From Sanghuangporus weigelae (taxonomy: Eukaryota > Basidiomycota > Agaricomycetes > Hymenochaetales > Hymenochaetaceae): a DNA stretch of 64,000 nt. The stretch covers positions 1,240,001 through 1,304,000 of the forward strand of contig CP137327.1 of assembly GCA_033182465.1 (NCBI GenBank), read 5' to 3'. The translations under genes and the position numbers were made by a program. Of this stretch, positions 10,076 through 22,496 are shown piece by piece. Under the pieces are notes generated by a model. The model did no database searches. It saw only the letters and a program-made list of their open reading frames with translations, and had not been told where the DNA came from. Numbering within the stretch: position 1 is the stretch's first letter; each line of letters opens with the position of its first letter.

Positions 10076-12136
10076 ATAATTTTAATATTCATTTTAAATG
10101 TGGATAGAGTGTAAATATTAGAGGCGCAGCTCGTAATCAGGCCAAAGCTCTCACTAGACATCGATCGATTTCTTATATGGTGAGCCCTACCTGAACAGAA
10201 CCTAACAGTCAAACTTTCGGAGGCCTTATCTGACAAATTCCCAGAATGATCAGCACCGCATTTCCCACCTGAATGAATAACCTCCCGAATAAACCATCGC
10301 GGATCAGGTACCTATAGGCGTGTCTGATGACTCCCAAAGAACATAGACTTCCAATTTTCAGTAGCATTTTGCGTGATACTTTCCTGATTGCAAATTCACG
10401 ATGTTGCGTTGCTGGACTGTAAGGACGGATAAAGTGAGATATGACCTTTCTGCGGAGATCCTTTCCGTCTTGGGAGGTTGATTACCATCTGTCGTTGCCG
10501 TATTATCTTAAAGTTCGAATGTTTTCCCGGAAGATTCTCCCGCGTTTAATCTCGACTTACACGATGTCTCCGCTTCCTCTGTGAGAGTCAACTGAAGGAT
10601 ACAAAAACAAGAAAGGAACTGACTAACATGCTTGCCTTTTCGCGACAGGTTTTTGGGAAAGATGGAATTTACAAGCAGCGTTGGTTTCGGCTCACCAAGA
10701 ACTCTTCCATGTTCAACTTTACCTCTGCCATCGCACATGAATCTGGCTGCATGAAAATACAAACCATGGTCATCGCGGAGGCGCCCCTCGAGTTGATCAA
10801 CTGACACAAAGCTAGTCCAGAGCCTGTCGTGCCTAAAGCCGGAAGGTTGACCCATTCTCCAGCTTCAGCTGCAACAATTTCAACACCGGCATCCGTCTAT
10901 TCTCCTGAGATTCATTCCGGATGAATCGTAGGGTAAGAAAGGAATGCTTATCGTAAGTAGATGGGAAGATGACTCGCCTCGCGTCCGCCGTCCTGACAAA
11001 TGCGACGATGGTCCGCGGAGGGCAGCATTTGCTAATACAAAGTCAATGCGGATAATCCAAGACGGTGATTCTGATATGAACGGCAAACGTAACGCTCGAC
11101 AGGCCGATTTATTCGCAAAGACACGTTCATCTCAGTAAGCAAGCCATGCTATCCGAGGACATCGCGAAAGGGACATGATAGGACAAGTGATTCAATTTCT
11201 GAGCAAAGGATCGCGTAAGAACGCAATATCACAAGCATTTGGTAATAAGTACGAGAAACATACGTTTAGAGACCGTAACCGTCATGCACAATCCTCCGCA
11301 AATGTCGCAGCGGAGACACGGGATATGTCAGACACGCTGATAAGGCGGTGGCAGATGGTCGCCGAGTATTCACTCTGATTCTCATGCCTCCGTCCGATTT
11401 TCTGTGCCAAAAGTAATGCTCTTCCCCACCAGAAAAATCTCGACTTCTCATTTGCAACGGAGAAGCAAGAAACCAAGGTTGGGGAGTTCGTAAGTTTCAT
11501 ATGATACGGCAATACGATGGAAAACCGGATGTGTCCAAGGTCAGTTCTTCATTGATGATGATAAATCTAAGGACAGAAACCGTCAGATCGCACTTACGAA
11601 AAGACGGCCTTAATATGAGAGTCGCAGTGAATATCTGACAATTTGCCTGCCATACCTTTAACCCGTGCCGAAAATGAAGAGAAGGGAACGCCATCCAGTC
11701 GCACCCACTCCCTAAAGGAATTGACTGAGAGTGCTTGCCTGATGCTCGATGAACATATGAACACCCGTTGGCAGACGAACTGATGATCGTGAATGTCAGG
11801 CATGGAATAAAGCCACGGTCAAGGAATGATTGGGCCGCGGCTAAATAGATGTCTGAGCAAGTCGCGGTTACTCTTTCCCGCATTAATAACTCAACCACCC
11901 ATAAAGTATCGGGTGGAGAGCAGTTGCCGGGATGAAGTCACGATCATCACGCATGGTGGCGTGGTTGAAGTATAGAGATTTCTGAAATCGAAACGGATGT
12001 AGATAAAGACGCTCGAACAATTGGACGTACAAACGGGCTGACCGATAGCATCATAGCGGCCGCGGATGCATACAAGGAATTGAGAAATACAGCGAAAGGA
12101 AACCCGTGAAAGCAGAACAATAGCATCAAATAACTA
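10076..12136. other. intergenic, possible decayed gene on minus strand
   Basis: About 2 kb without a gene I can support. On the minus strand, 10508-10855 and 11594-11803 have coding-like composition (for example REWVRLDGVPFSSFSARVKG), and the second is followed by a GTAAGT donor. I could not find partners that give a continuous protein or a family match. A decayed or strongly interrupted gene is possible. Confidence 0.3.
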
Positions 12137-13082
12137 TCACCAACCCTATGGGGAAAGATAACATCGTCAGTAGGCCAAGAAGGATTTCTTAAAAGAAAGG
12201 AATCAGAATAGCGGACTCACGAGGCCAGCGAACAGGCGATTGTCAGCGTGCGTCTCGTATCCGTCCGCCGAAAAGTTGTTCACCTTGACCACATCAAACT
12301 GGTTCGTAGTCTCATTCCAATGAAATATCCGCTTAATCCCAGCCCACCGACACCACTCTAAGCATCGCCAGCAAGGCTTTGCATTTCCACAGCCATTCTT
12401 AGTTATCCTCGCTACGTAAAGGTCCGCTCCGTTCATCTTCGAATCGCGGCGTCGCGAATCCCACCGCACCACTCTATAACCCAAATCAATAGGCGTAGGA
12501 ATTTCAGGCGAGGACGATCGGGCAGGAGTTTCCCTCCCATCCTCGCTGCCACTCGCTTCGGCACTGCTGCCGCCACTGCTTTCGATCGATAATGGTATGG
12601 AACTCTTCGAACCTCGGCCTCGAGGTCGACCGTTGCGACTGGAATTCGACACCGCTCGCTTTACACGCTTCTTCCATGTTCTTGATTTCTTGCCAGGCCC
12701 CTGAAAGACGCCTCTCAGGAGCGGTGCACCCTTTGGGGATCGGCGACCGCTGTTCTTCTGCTCCTCCTCCTCCTCCTGTCCGACGTGGAGGTAATGGAGG
12801 TGCACGTTGAGGAACGCGCCGTTCGGCCCCTTGAACCTGCTTCCTGAACGAAGGAGACATGCCCGTGAGACTGAAGATCGCGTGCATCTCCGCGTGCATC
12901 GAGACAGGCTTGCGATGACCGTGGAGGTGCACCTCTGCACCGTCGTAATGCGGTCGATGGTGATTGAAACCCGACGATATGACCTTCCCGCCCTTTACCA
13001 TAACCGCACCAAGTTTGAAACACATGGGCGACTTGGACGCCGCCTGCGCACACTCCGAAAGATAGAACTGAGACTTGCTCAT
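12137..13082 (-). CDS. cytidine/deoxycytidylate-deaminase-fold protein with long inserted loop
   Basis: The N-terminal exon starts at MSKSQFYLSECAQAASKSPM (ATG at 13082) and carries the zinc-site motif HAE at residues 63-65 (VSMHAEMHAIF). The second zinc motif PCWRCLEWC lies near the C-terminus, after NGCGNAK. The two are in different frames, so an intron must join them. A fit runs from a GTTCAAG donor near 12841 to the CTTTCAG acceptor near 12706. The end is also ambiguous. Reading on gives a stop at 12203; splicing a GTGAGT donor at 12230 to an AG at 12146 gives a stop at 12137. Between the zinc motifs lie about 130 or more residues of basic and Ser-rich sequence (KKRVKRAVSNSSRNGRPRGR), where typical deaminases have about 30. 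Proteins of this fold deaminate cytosine or adenine bases in nucleotides or RNA; the substrate here is unknown. The basic insert could localise it to the nucleus or bind nucleic acid. Confidence 0.75.
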
Positions 13083-13529
13083 ATTGCGTAAAATTTTTAA
13101 GATGTCGTGGGAAAGACTGTTCTGATTTAAAAAAAAATCAATGAACGATTCAATATTTTGAAATACTCCTCAATATTTTGAAACTTACTGAGTGTTATTG
13201 AGCGAGTGTAGCAGGACGATGAGTGCGATCAGTTAGAGTCAGAAACCAAGTCGTCCGCCACGGGAGTCATTTGTGTAATGTTTGTCGCTGTTTGTCACTG
13301 CCTCCTATCCGCACGCGTGCTCTAATTTTCTGCTTCCGGACGAATCACTACTCTTTTACTCATACCAACGCCAATCAGCGTTCCTTGTCTTATACTTGCT
13401 ACGGTATGCTTAACAAAAACATGAAGAATGCTTATTGCTCACACTGTGGATCTATGGCCTGAAATTTGATGTCATTCTTAAGGCTACCGGGACCTTTTCA
13501 CCTGTGGTAGATAGCTCGAAGAGATCAAC
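13083..13529. promoter_or_regulatory. divergent region between deaminase and MPP6 genes
   Basis: About 450 bases between two divergent starts, holding both promoters. A short direct repeat of caatattttgaaa occurs at about 13152-13181. No known factor site is identified. Confidence 0.4.
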
Positions 13530-14689
13530 ATGTCCTCTGGCAAAACTCTCAGCAATAGTACTCTCAGCCTGCGCTTTATGCAAAATGCTCAACGTGCAAA
13601 GCAGCAAGCTGCAGTTGACTTGGAAAGTGCGAAGGTGAAGGATGAAGCAGAATGGGAAGTGCCAAAGCAAGTCACAGCGACATGGGGTCTGGCATCAGGT
13701 TCGAAAGCTAAGACTGGGTGAGTAATCAAAGAGTTATTCCTGGTGTGCCAATGACCGACTGTTTTGTTTTCAGACAAACAATTGTTCAAGAATCATCTTA
13801 TCTGCCGTTTCTATTTCCTTCGCTCCAGAACGGTGGTTCATCATCAAATGACGAAGCTGCGGACAAAGTCACCACCTCAACAAAAATTAGCGGCCGTAGA
13901 AGCTTTGCCAAAGGGAGAGAGATAGCGCCCACTGTGAGTTTTCCGTCTCCAAAAACTCTAAAAAAAATCATAGAAGCTTGATGCCGCCGATATGCTCGTT
14001 TCATGTAGGCATCTTCTGGAGATGGCCCTGCAGACGGAGATGCAGATTCAAATATCAAAAAGGAGCACGACGCCGCACTTCTAAAGCCTATTGGGTCCGC
14101 GGCAGAAAGCAAAAAGCCACGTTTTGCTGGTGGTCCACTGACAGGAAAGCGCACCGCAGCAAGGTTGGCAGAGCTTGATAACGGCACTGGTGGCGGTCTG
14201 CCTATTGGAGAGACTCCAGCATCGGACATTCCCGTGCTGGCAATGATTTCAGAGGAGACATCCGCAGCCGTCGGAATGGACCTTCGTCAGATACGCAGAC
14301 TGAAAGGGAAAGGGAAGGAGAAGGAGAAAGTTTTTGACACCGTCGATGACGAAACCAAACCGGCTCTTCAGTCTCTGCCAGACACCGGAAAGTCCGTGAA
14401 CAGCAGCAATATAGGCAAGGGTCCCTTAAGCTTCCTTCGTCCCACTGGTGTCGATTCTCCCGCTCCTTCAAGCGGCGTCGGAAAAAAGAGCAGGAAGCGA
14501 GAACATGAATTTGACGCAGAAGCAGAAGCAGGCGAAGCTAGTCCCAAGTCTGCGTGGAAAAAGGCGGACTCTGAATCGCCTTCAATCGATGGTGCCTATG
14601 ATACTCGGAACCAGGCGACGAAGAAGAAAAAGAAGCGGAAGCAGATAAAGACTGAGTCTGAGTCTGGGCTATATACGCCAGCTTCATAG
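13530..14689 (+). CDS. MPP6: M-phase phosphoprotein 6 homologue, nuclear exosome cofactor
   Basis: Exons 13530-13717, 13774-13933 and 14009-14689 join with two GT-AG introns (56 and 75 nt) into 342 residues. The N-terminus LSNSTLSLRFMQNAQRAKQQ matches the MPP6 signature (human LSKNLLRMKFMQR). It is followed by EWEVP, IVQESSYLPFL and the GRRSFAKG block, which corresponds to human GRMSFRGFN. MPP6 binds the RNA exosome cap in the nucleus, helps recruit the Mtr4 helicase, and acts in 5.8S rRNA maturation and RNA decay. The C-terminal half is long, acidic/Ser-rich and disordered, with a lysine run near the end (TKKKKKRKQIK) that could be a nuclear localisation signal. It is about twice the length of human MPP6 (160). 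Confidence 0.85.
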
Positions 14690-17600
14690 CATCGCGACGC
14701 TTGGCCATCGATGTATTCCTATACTTCTATCGGCCGTGAAGTGGTCGATATCGATGTTATGGCAATAGAGTAAGCACCCTAACATCCTTATAGAATATCC
14801 TTCTGTTCGCGAATATATTCGTACACTCTTGTCTTTGCAAAAGAGGGCATCAAACTTTGCTCTGTGTCAATAAGCTCTTCACGCCGATATCTTCTCTCAT
14901 TCATTACAAGAACCCTCTACTAGCTACGATATGAACGTGAGGCAGTAGTCCCGAAAGTACCATGTCGCGTCGTGTCGAATTTCACGGAAACCGGATATTA
15001 ACGGATTGGATTGTCGTAAGTCCAGTTACTTGCCCCGAGGGCTTTATTACAAGCTCAAGTGCTAGTTAAGATGTCGTAAGCACGGCGGTATGCGCCCCTC
15101 CGCCTTTCGCATGCACGAATTCTGCAATTATGCCGGCACCTTGTCATCTCGTCTAGTCTTTGAGGGGACTGTTTCGTTTCCCGACATTCCACGGCCCTGG
15201 AGAGTCTAACCGAACAGAACAAACTTACGAAAGGAACCGGTCCTGAAAAAGACTTCTAGTAACTCAATCAAGTGAGAGGTACAAATACTTCATTTTAAGC
15301 GACACGGGCGCGGGCGCTAAAATCACTTACGACGTGTGTTGCTTACTGGACGCAGAAAGCTTAGTCGTGGCGCAGCATTAGGTGTAAGATCCGACTCAAG
15401 CGCCTAATAGCCACCGCTTCAAATAACCTACTGCCGCGAGGAAAGGAACCACCGCCACCCCCACTTCAGTTCACCCGCAAATGATGCTTCTACGTCCTAA
15501 TACGAAATCCAAACAGGAGGCAGGCTCACGTCACTCCTATCTTCCCCCCCTCTCCAGTCTTTCTACCGGTCTTGTTTTATCTAACCGTGGACATTCATTT
15601 GAGGATTTCTAAGTTTAAAAGAGACTACCGACATTTTGATCGGTTGCCGATATTTCTGCAGGACCAGAGCTTGACTATTATATTTACCTCTTACTTCACG
15701 ACATTACGGAAGTGGACCGGATATGGTGGGCAAAGTGCTGTGCATTTATTAGACGTGATCTGAATTCGGCACAAGCAGAAACATGAACTCCTTTCAGCGG
15801 CCCGGCTGCTTCGTTTGGCGAATGGAATTTGGCTTTCCTTCCGTCCTGTCGTAATCGCTGCACTTCTCGGTAAGCAAACGGAACAAGTACGTACCACCAT
15901 GATGCACCCATACGGTAGACGTTACGTGCGAGCAAAGACCGAGTTGACGGCACCAACGCACGAAGCTGAGCGCGTGCTCAGTGCTTCGAACCTCTCTGTC
16001 GAAACGTAAAATACACGCAGGGTTGCATTCGAACGTTATTCGTGGCCCGCTCGGTTGATGCTATTAAATGATTGAATCTAGAAGCACTAAAGGTAACGTT
16101 AAACATCATTTCACATCCGGTCGACGGAAGAAGCTTACGAAAGAGCGAGTAGGCCTGAGCGCAGCATCTTGAGTAATAGCGCATGATGGTGGTTGCTTCA
16201 AGCGTGTGGATGGGTTAGTGCAAAGTTAGCGACGCAAGACGGTATGCCGACATGCCATTGCTATTGTCGGGCATCGAAATGCCCGATGTTTGTGTTCACG
16301 CACATCAAGTAATCTCGTACGCATTTCCAGCTTCTCTATAGTCTACACTACTCCTTCAATAGGAGAGCTAGTCACGAGAATCCGAAGCCTGCAGCACTTA
16401 CGAGACGAACTACTGAGAATCTAGCGGTCGCTGGTATGTTCCGAAGGATTCTAAGCTCCGAACACAGGCACTCGGCTTAAACGTAGATGCGTTTCGGTCA
16501 CGCAGGTGCGTGGCGTCATGCTAAGCCAAGGTTTATCGTTCACAAGCACATGTCGACTCTAACTCCGCAGTGAAGGAAGGCCAACTGAAACGGAATAGGA
16601 CAGCAAGATGTGAGAAGTTTTGTCGTCGGGTTGATGATGTCCGAGATAAGGCGGGAACCAGGTTGTACATAGCTCTGCTTCGGCTTTCATGAGTCTCGTA
16701 ACCTGTAAGCTCATTCACCTTGCATCAGAAACACGTGCCATAGTTAGCGTGGGTTTCACTAGTATCTCAATTACTTTCTACTAATTGAACAAAGATAAGT
16801 AGCGGAATGACGTACCGAGAATCAATTTCAACGTTGCCAAGTGTCCTTTCGTGCTTTTGCCCTGACTACGGGTTCATTCGATTGTGGTGGAAGCGTATGG
16901 CATGAACCGATAACTCTCGGGAGAAAGTACCTTTATGGAAACGTGTAAGCAGACGAAAATGGGAATGCCGTCACTATTCACCTTCCGGAACAACGAACTC
17001 TGCGAGTCCGTAAGCATCTTCGAACGGACAGCTCTGCCGGCATACGCACAAACTTCTAAGTTCTGAACTCAATCAAAACGCTGGACGATCATTGATGATC
17101 AGCGATGCGAAAGATCAAGGCGGGAAAAGGAGAACAGAATCAGGCACGGCTGTACGTGTACGTTCGCGCAAATGCAAAACCATCTTGATGGCTTTGCAAC
17201 GTAGTCGCCAAACTATAGGTCCCTGGGAAAATAGTCAAGGACTTCGGCACGCATCATTCAGCAGCCGCAGATCCGATGACCGGGAAATTGCCTACAGGCG
17301 CCGCTGAAGTAAATTTGGCTCCGAAATCCATCAATTGATTCGTTCACAGCAATATCTACACTGGGAGTCGATAGGAGAACCTTACTTTCGGACTACATTG
17401 CGTCCTATATCTCTTCTGCCATCGTTATCTTGTATCTTGTAGCATATGCTCGTTGCGAGTGCCAAGAACGGGAAAAGGGAACAATTTTACCCCGCAGAAG
17501 GTGATGGGCCACCAGATTTGCTCTCGATACAACTCCGAAGAGGCCTGCGGCCGAGATAACGGCGCTGCGTGGACAGAGCATATATGGGTCGCCGGACGGC

Positions 17601-20600
17601 CATCTTAGATTCCAATCTAGGTGAACCCATGTACAACGAAACGCGTGCACGGAAGCGCAATTACGGCCATCCCGCAATCTGTTGTTTTCATTCGCGAAAC
17701 CTGCTTTTCTTAGATTACAGATACATGGAGACAAATTCAAAATTACCGAGCCGAATTTTTATAAACTGTTCTACGGACCTTGGATGACTAAATAGGCTGA
17801 CTTCTTGGGCTTTTTTTTTGCTTCCGCAAACCAGCGGCAACGTGCCTGTTTACTTACGACACTATTCTCGAAGTTCTTCCATCCGCTACTTCATCGCTAT
17901 TTGGGCAGCGCAGAGCGCCAGAACAGGGCGACGGACAACCTTCACATCCCAAATACGATAGCGTCAATCATTAAGTCGTCCAGGGCGCGAACGCAAAGTA
18001 TCCGCGGCATAGCTGATCATCGTGTAAAAAGGCAAGAGGACAATTAAGCATAAGTATACCCGAATATACCGTACCACACCGTCTACACGCCGCATCTCGC
18101 TCCGACGCGGGTTCATGTAATCTGCCCTTGCTTCGCGTCTTCTTTCCGTCGTTCCTCATGATTTCGCAGGGTCGACGTACTGAGGAAGCAGCGGTAAAGT
18201 CGGCAGCAACCTGTGGCAACGGTGATTACTTTGATTGGATGGATTGCTAAACGATCGCAGAGAATGGAAAAGCCAATGATGAAAAACAAAATGAATTAAA
18301 TTGCCATAGAGAGCTCTGTTCAAGACGACGACGGCAGCGACAGTCGCACATTAATATTGAAGTCATTTTCTGTGCACACGACCTTTTACAAATAGTCGCC
18401 AATTTAATACCATTCAGGTCACTGGCGCACGGAGTGGAGCGAGATGCACACGCGACAGACGTCCATCTATCCAGCAATGTAGGCGAACAGAGATAGAAGT
18501 GCACCGCGAAGCACGGACCGGAGACAATGCGCTGCCTGGTTAACTTCCGAGGGAATCACAGCGCGTCTCTGGGCGAACAATAGTCGGTCAACTGTGTACC
18601 TGTACAAGTACCCTCTGATCCTGAGAGTAAACGCTGTTCCTAGGCGTTACCTGGTGTTACTCAGACATCAAAATGCTGCATCAATCCGCCCAGCAATGAC
18701 GGATTCTGTCCAGAAATGCTCTCCTCGCAACGTCTGAGCGCGCCAAATGCCGAGTTTGCTTCCTTTCTTCTGGCATCCTTTTTTATCGATTTTTGCCATC
18801 TTTTTAGAATAGATCTCAAGCATGATAGTCGGAATTAGATCTTGATATCAGAGGACCTACATATTGCGACCGGCTCTCCCGTCGACCATATAGCAGTTTC
18901 GTGAAAAGGAGAAGATTGAAGAGCAAGGGTCGATGCGATGCGGTAAGTCGCCATCCAAGTCCTCATTATCAATGCCCATCTACGAGTTGGTTGAATATCG
19001 CGACGCTGAGAAAGCTCGCAAGAAAGCGATTAGTGGCTCGCCGAACCAAGCGCCGAGAAACTGGCACTGACGTCAGCCAGGCTTGCTATTATTCAGGGGA
19101 TACCGTACCGTCATAGTTTATGGTGCCTAAACTTCCTCCTCGCTCCTGCAAAGGAGGAGGACATACCACTTACATATAATGGTCTCATTAAGATGTACCG
19201 CTGACGGATTTACGGACATGCGCATGCAGGTCCTTTGATGTCACTCAGAAGTCACCGCAAACGTGAAGAAATCGGGCGCCGTCAGTAGGCGCATGTATGC
19301 ACTTCGCGGAGTCTCCGTATGTATAAGGTATGAGCCGAGATACACGTACATACATGCTAGAACATCCTTTCTCCCGAGAAAATGCGGGCCGAATGAGCGA
19401 AGGGAGAATAATCCTTTGGCTTCTCCCTATCGCGTTGTAGCAGCGGTCTACGTGATCTCCATAGCAAAGGGGAAGTATACGAACAGAGAAAGTTGCATAG
19501 AAATGCAACACAACGGATTAGATCAAAGCAGATCCGTCAATACATTTCCCGCTTTTTCCTGACAGCCCAGATCAGATCAGAGCCAGCCAAGATTGGTATA
19601 AAGGAGATAGTAACCCTGCGGATCCATTGGGGAATGTTCCTTCCCGCCGTCACTAGCCTGAAGGTGCGAAAAGAAAGACGTGAAGCTGCTGAGATGTACG
19701 CGAAACTCAGTAATACAAAATAATCTCACACGAAGTACCCACACGCGCCGAGTCACTGAATGAATAGTAAAAAGGCTCACGGTGCCAGTAGTAGCGGATA
19801 ATTATCTGTATGTGAAACGTGAGCGCGAGTACGAGTAGACCTGAATGAATGAGTACTAGTGGGACGCTCGTACATCATGTACGTATAATGATTTGAATGT
19901 GTATGGGAGTATGTACTACATCTGTCAGTTGTACTGGCGCCGGCCGACCTTCGGTGGGCTTCGAGTACGTACGAACGGCCTTTAATATTGGAGCGTTTGA
20001 TTTGGCGCGCTGGGTTTGAGGTTTTCCCCCGTTTCGCCAAGTTCCAGGAATAGGAATATACGGCTACCGTCCGTCACTAGATACCAGGGACTGGGAAGGA
20101 CCACTGGGAAGAAATGTTGACTGTGGGTTTAAAGACACAATCCCGGTGCCGGTGCGTGGTGGAAATTCATATATTTGCGTATACCGATTACAAAGGTAGG
20201 TAAAGCAAAAAGATCCTGGTTTCTGAAGGACGTAGTAGAGAACAGATGTTGAAGGCGGCACGCCACAACGGAAATTAAATTTGAAATTAATCTAAAAGTC
20301 ACGTGCCTCACGCAGGTGCCACGCGACTCGACCTTCTCCACAAATGGAAATTCGTCAATTTCATTTCCGAGTTCGTCTCCGAGTTTCCGACCTCCTTTTC
20401 ATTGTACTTCTTTTATTCCTCCCATCTCATCTCTCCATTCCTCATCTCTCTATTTATCTTACTTATCGTCTCTACATCGTATATCGTCTCGTGAAAGATC
20501 TGAATGAATCTTGTTTTCCATTTATATTCGGTCTTTTCTATCTATGAAGTCGCGTTGTTCGACTGAAAGGAGCACAAGGTAGAAGATGGATTAGATATGA

Positions 20601-20814
20601 CAAAGCGTACTATAATAAAGCGGAAGGAAAACACGATTCAGGAAGACAAAGGCGGGACAAGGCAAAAACAGTGAGAGAGACGAAAGATCTCGGATACAAA
20701 CCAGGAATTTGGTGGGGTCAAAAACGAGGAAGGAAGAAACGAAAGCCATTCAACTTGGAAAACAAAAAAATACCCGATCTTGAAATCGAGACATTCAAAT
20801 TGACAGAAATGAAA
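14690..20814. other. 6-kb gene desert
   Basis: No open frame here shows a family, codon bias or a consistent splice structure on either strand. 15.0-17.9 kb contains a cluster of the heptamer TCGTAAG/CTTACGA (see findings). 20330-20560 is pyrimidine-rich and may belong to the end of the next minus-strand gene. I see no transposon ends, tRNA or other RNA gene. Unannotated non-coding transcripts are possible but unsupported. Confidence 0.5.
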
Positions 20815-22496
20815 TTACGCTTTAACAACAACACGGCGAGTATGCTTCCCCGCCCGTCTCCGTTCACTTGCCGCAAGATAAGCGCTGCCTCCCCCTTCCC
20901 GACTGGGAGAGGGACTCGGATATGCTTCCCGACCCCTCTCACGGTCATGAACATATGCATCTGGAGGGTGGGCTGACTGAGGCTGCGAAGGAGGGGAGAC
21001 TGAGTAGTTTTGCTGGTGGTGGTGAGTGTACGGTGGATGTTGAGCTGGAGGAGGGGGGACTGCACTGTATGTCGGGTGTAAACTTTGGCTTTGGGCTTGA
21101 GGTGCAGCCGGGGGAGCAACAGGTTCGTGATGGGATGGAGGCTGGACGCTAAATGATGGACTACCTCTCGACGGCGCAGGGGGCGGGGGAGGTGGATGAG
21201 TATAGGATCCACGTGTATGTGGCGGAGGTGGCTGCGAGTGAGGATGTGGAGCAGGAGGAGGCGTGTGTGAAAAAGTGTATTGCAGGGGATATTGCTGGGG
21301 TTGGGGAGGAGCACCGTACGAAGGAGCCCGAACATGTCCATGGGCGTGATGTTGTACTTGTTGTGAAGACTGTGGGGGAGCTGGAGAAGAGTGCACAGAA
21401 CTATGCTGCGGAGCGGACGGAGGGGGAACATATGGTCCTCTACCTTGCTGGTGCTGAGATAGCGCGTTCATTGGTGGTGCGGCAGTCGACTGCATATACA
21501 TGTCGCCTTCTGCGTCTCTTCCTCTTTCCCTGTCCCTCGCAGGATCCCTGTCCCGGGGTGGAGGTGGAGGTGGTTGACGGAACGGCGTGTTCGACTGCAC
21601 CAATGTAAGAAATGGTTGCTGAGGTTGAGACGCAGAATGCGAACGGGAATGGGAGGAGTGATGAGGCGGAGCAGGCGGGGGAGGTGGGCTAGAATGGAAC
21701 GAAGTGAAAGCCGGTCCTGGCGCCATTGTGGAAGGTCCGGGATGGTTGGCCGGAGGCGAGCGTTTCGTACTTGCCATCTCTCTTTCCCTGTCGCCCTCTC
21801 TTTCTCTTTTGGTCCCTATCGAATTTGTCCCGGTCCCAGACCCACTTCCGGCGCCATTACTTCCGCTCGAACCAACTCCAAGCACCTCCTCCCTCTTCAA
21901 TCTTACAATTTCTTTACCTTCCCTAGCAAAGAACCTCCGTTCCTCATTAATGAACCATCCACTTGTCGGTATCGGGATCGGCACATTGGCACCGGGAGAT
22001 GGAGCACCTGAGCCTGATGCGGCATTCGGGACTGCAGCGTACGTAGGCGGTGCAGATGGCGAGGGTGCGGGGAATAGTGCCATGAGGTCATGGCCTGTAG
22101 GAGGAGCAGGAAGACCGGCACGGCGCGGCGGAGGGGCTGCATCAATCTCTGTATACGTTACAAATCATTAGCTGTATAAATAGGCAGGGAGGGTGAGTAT
22201 GACGTGCCTCGTACACCAGCTGAAGGAGACCAGGGCCTCGGGGGAGCATTGGGATTACTGGGGGAGAGTACTAAAGGCGGCAGCGTATGTGGGTCTTGAG
22301 ACTGAGTCTGCATTGGATGAGGAGGGAACATGTGTGCAGAGTTGGGCGTCGGTACGTCGGCACTGTACGCCGAGGATGGAGGCGGGGAAGGTGATACCGA
22401 CGGAGGATGGACGGATGCGTCCATGCGTACTGGACGCAGACGATAACCCGACTGTGGTGGTTGGGCGTGCGACATGAAGGGCGAGGAGGCGGACAT
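20815..22496 (-). CDS. proline/histidine-rich disordered protein, function unknown
   Basis: Exon 22496-22217 and exon 22148-20815 join across a 68-nt intron (donor GTGTAC, branch CTCAC, acceptor ACAG) and keep the frame (SPSA-EIDAAPPPRRAGLPAPP). It is almost wholly low-complexity: runs of Pro, His, Ser and Gln, with HSSHSRSHSASQPQQ-like stretches. One ordered island, GWFINEERRFFAREGKEIVR, lies about 60 residues into exon 2. Short RERG/DRER and KREREGDRERE charged clusters are present. It ends in RRRAGKHTRRVVVKA. ATG 22496 is the first in frame. An additional upstream exon is possible, since 22690-22613 encodes HRYYKPGSTIITFNSPGLSF followed by a GTAATG donor. The family is not recognised; a nuclear regulatory role would fit the composition but is a guess. 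Confidence 0.7.

Noticed and set aside
20868-22477. Several plus-strand frames of 94-155 residues at 20868-22477
   Set aside because: They are antisense shadows of the proline-rich gene; its GC-rich, stop-poor composition keeps several frames open.
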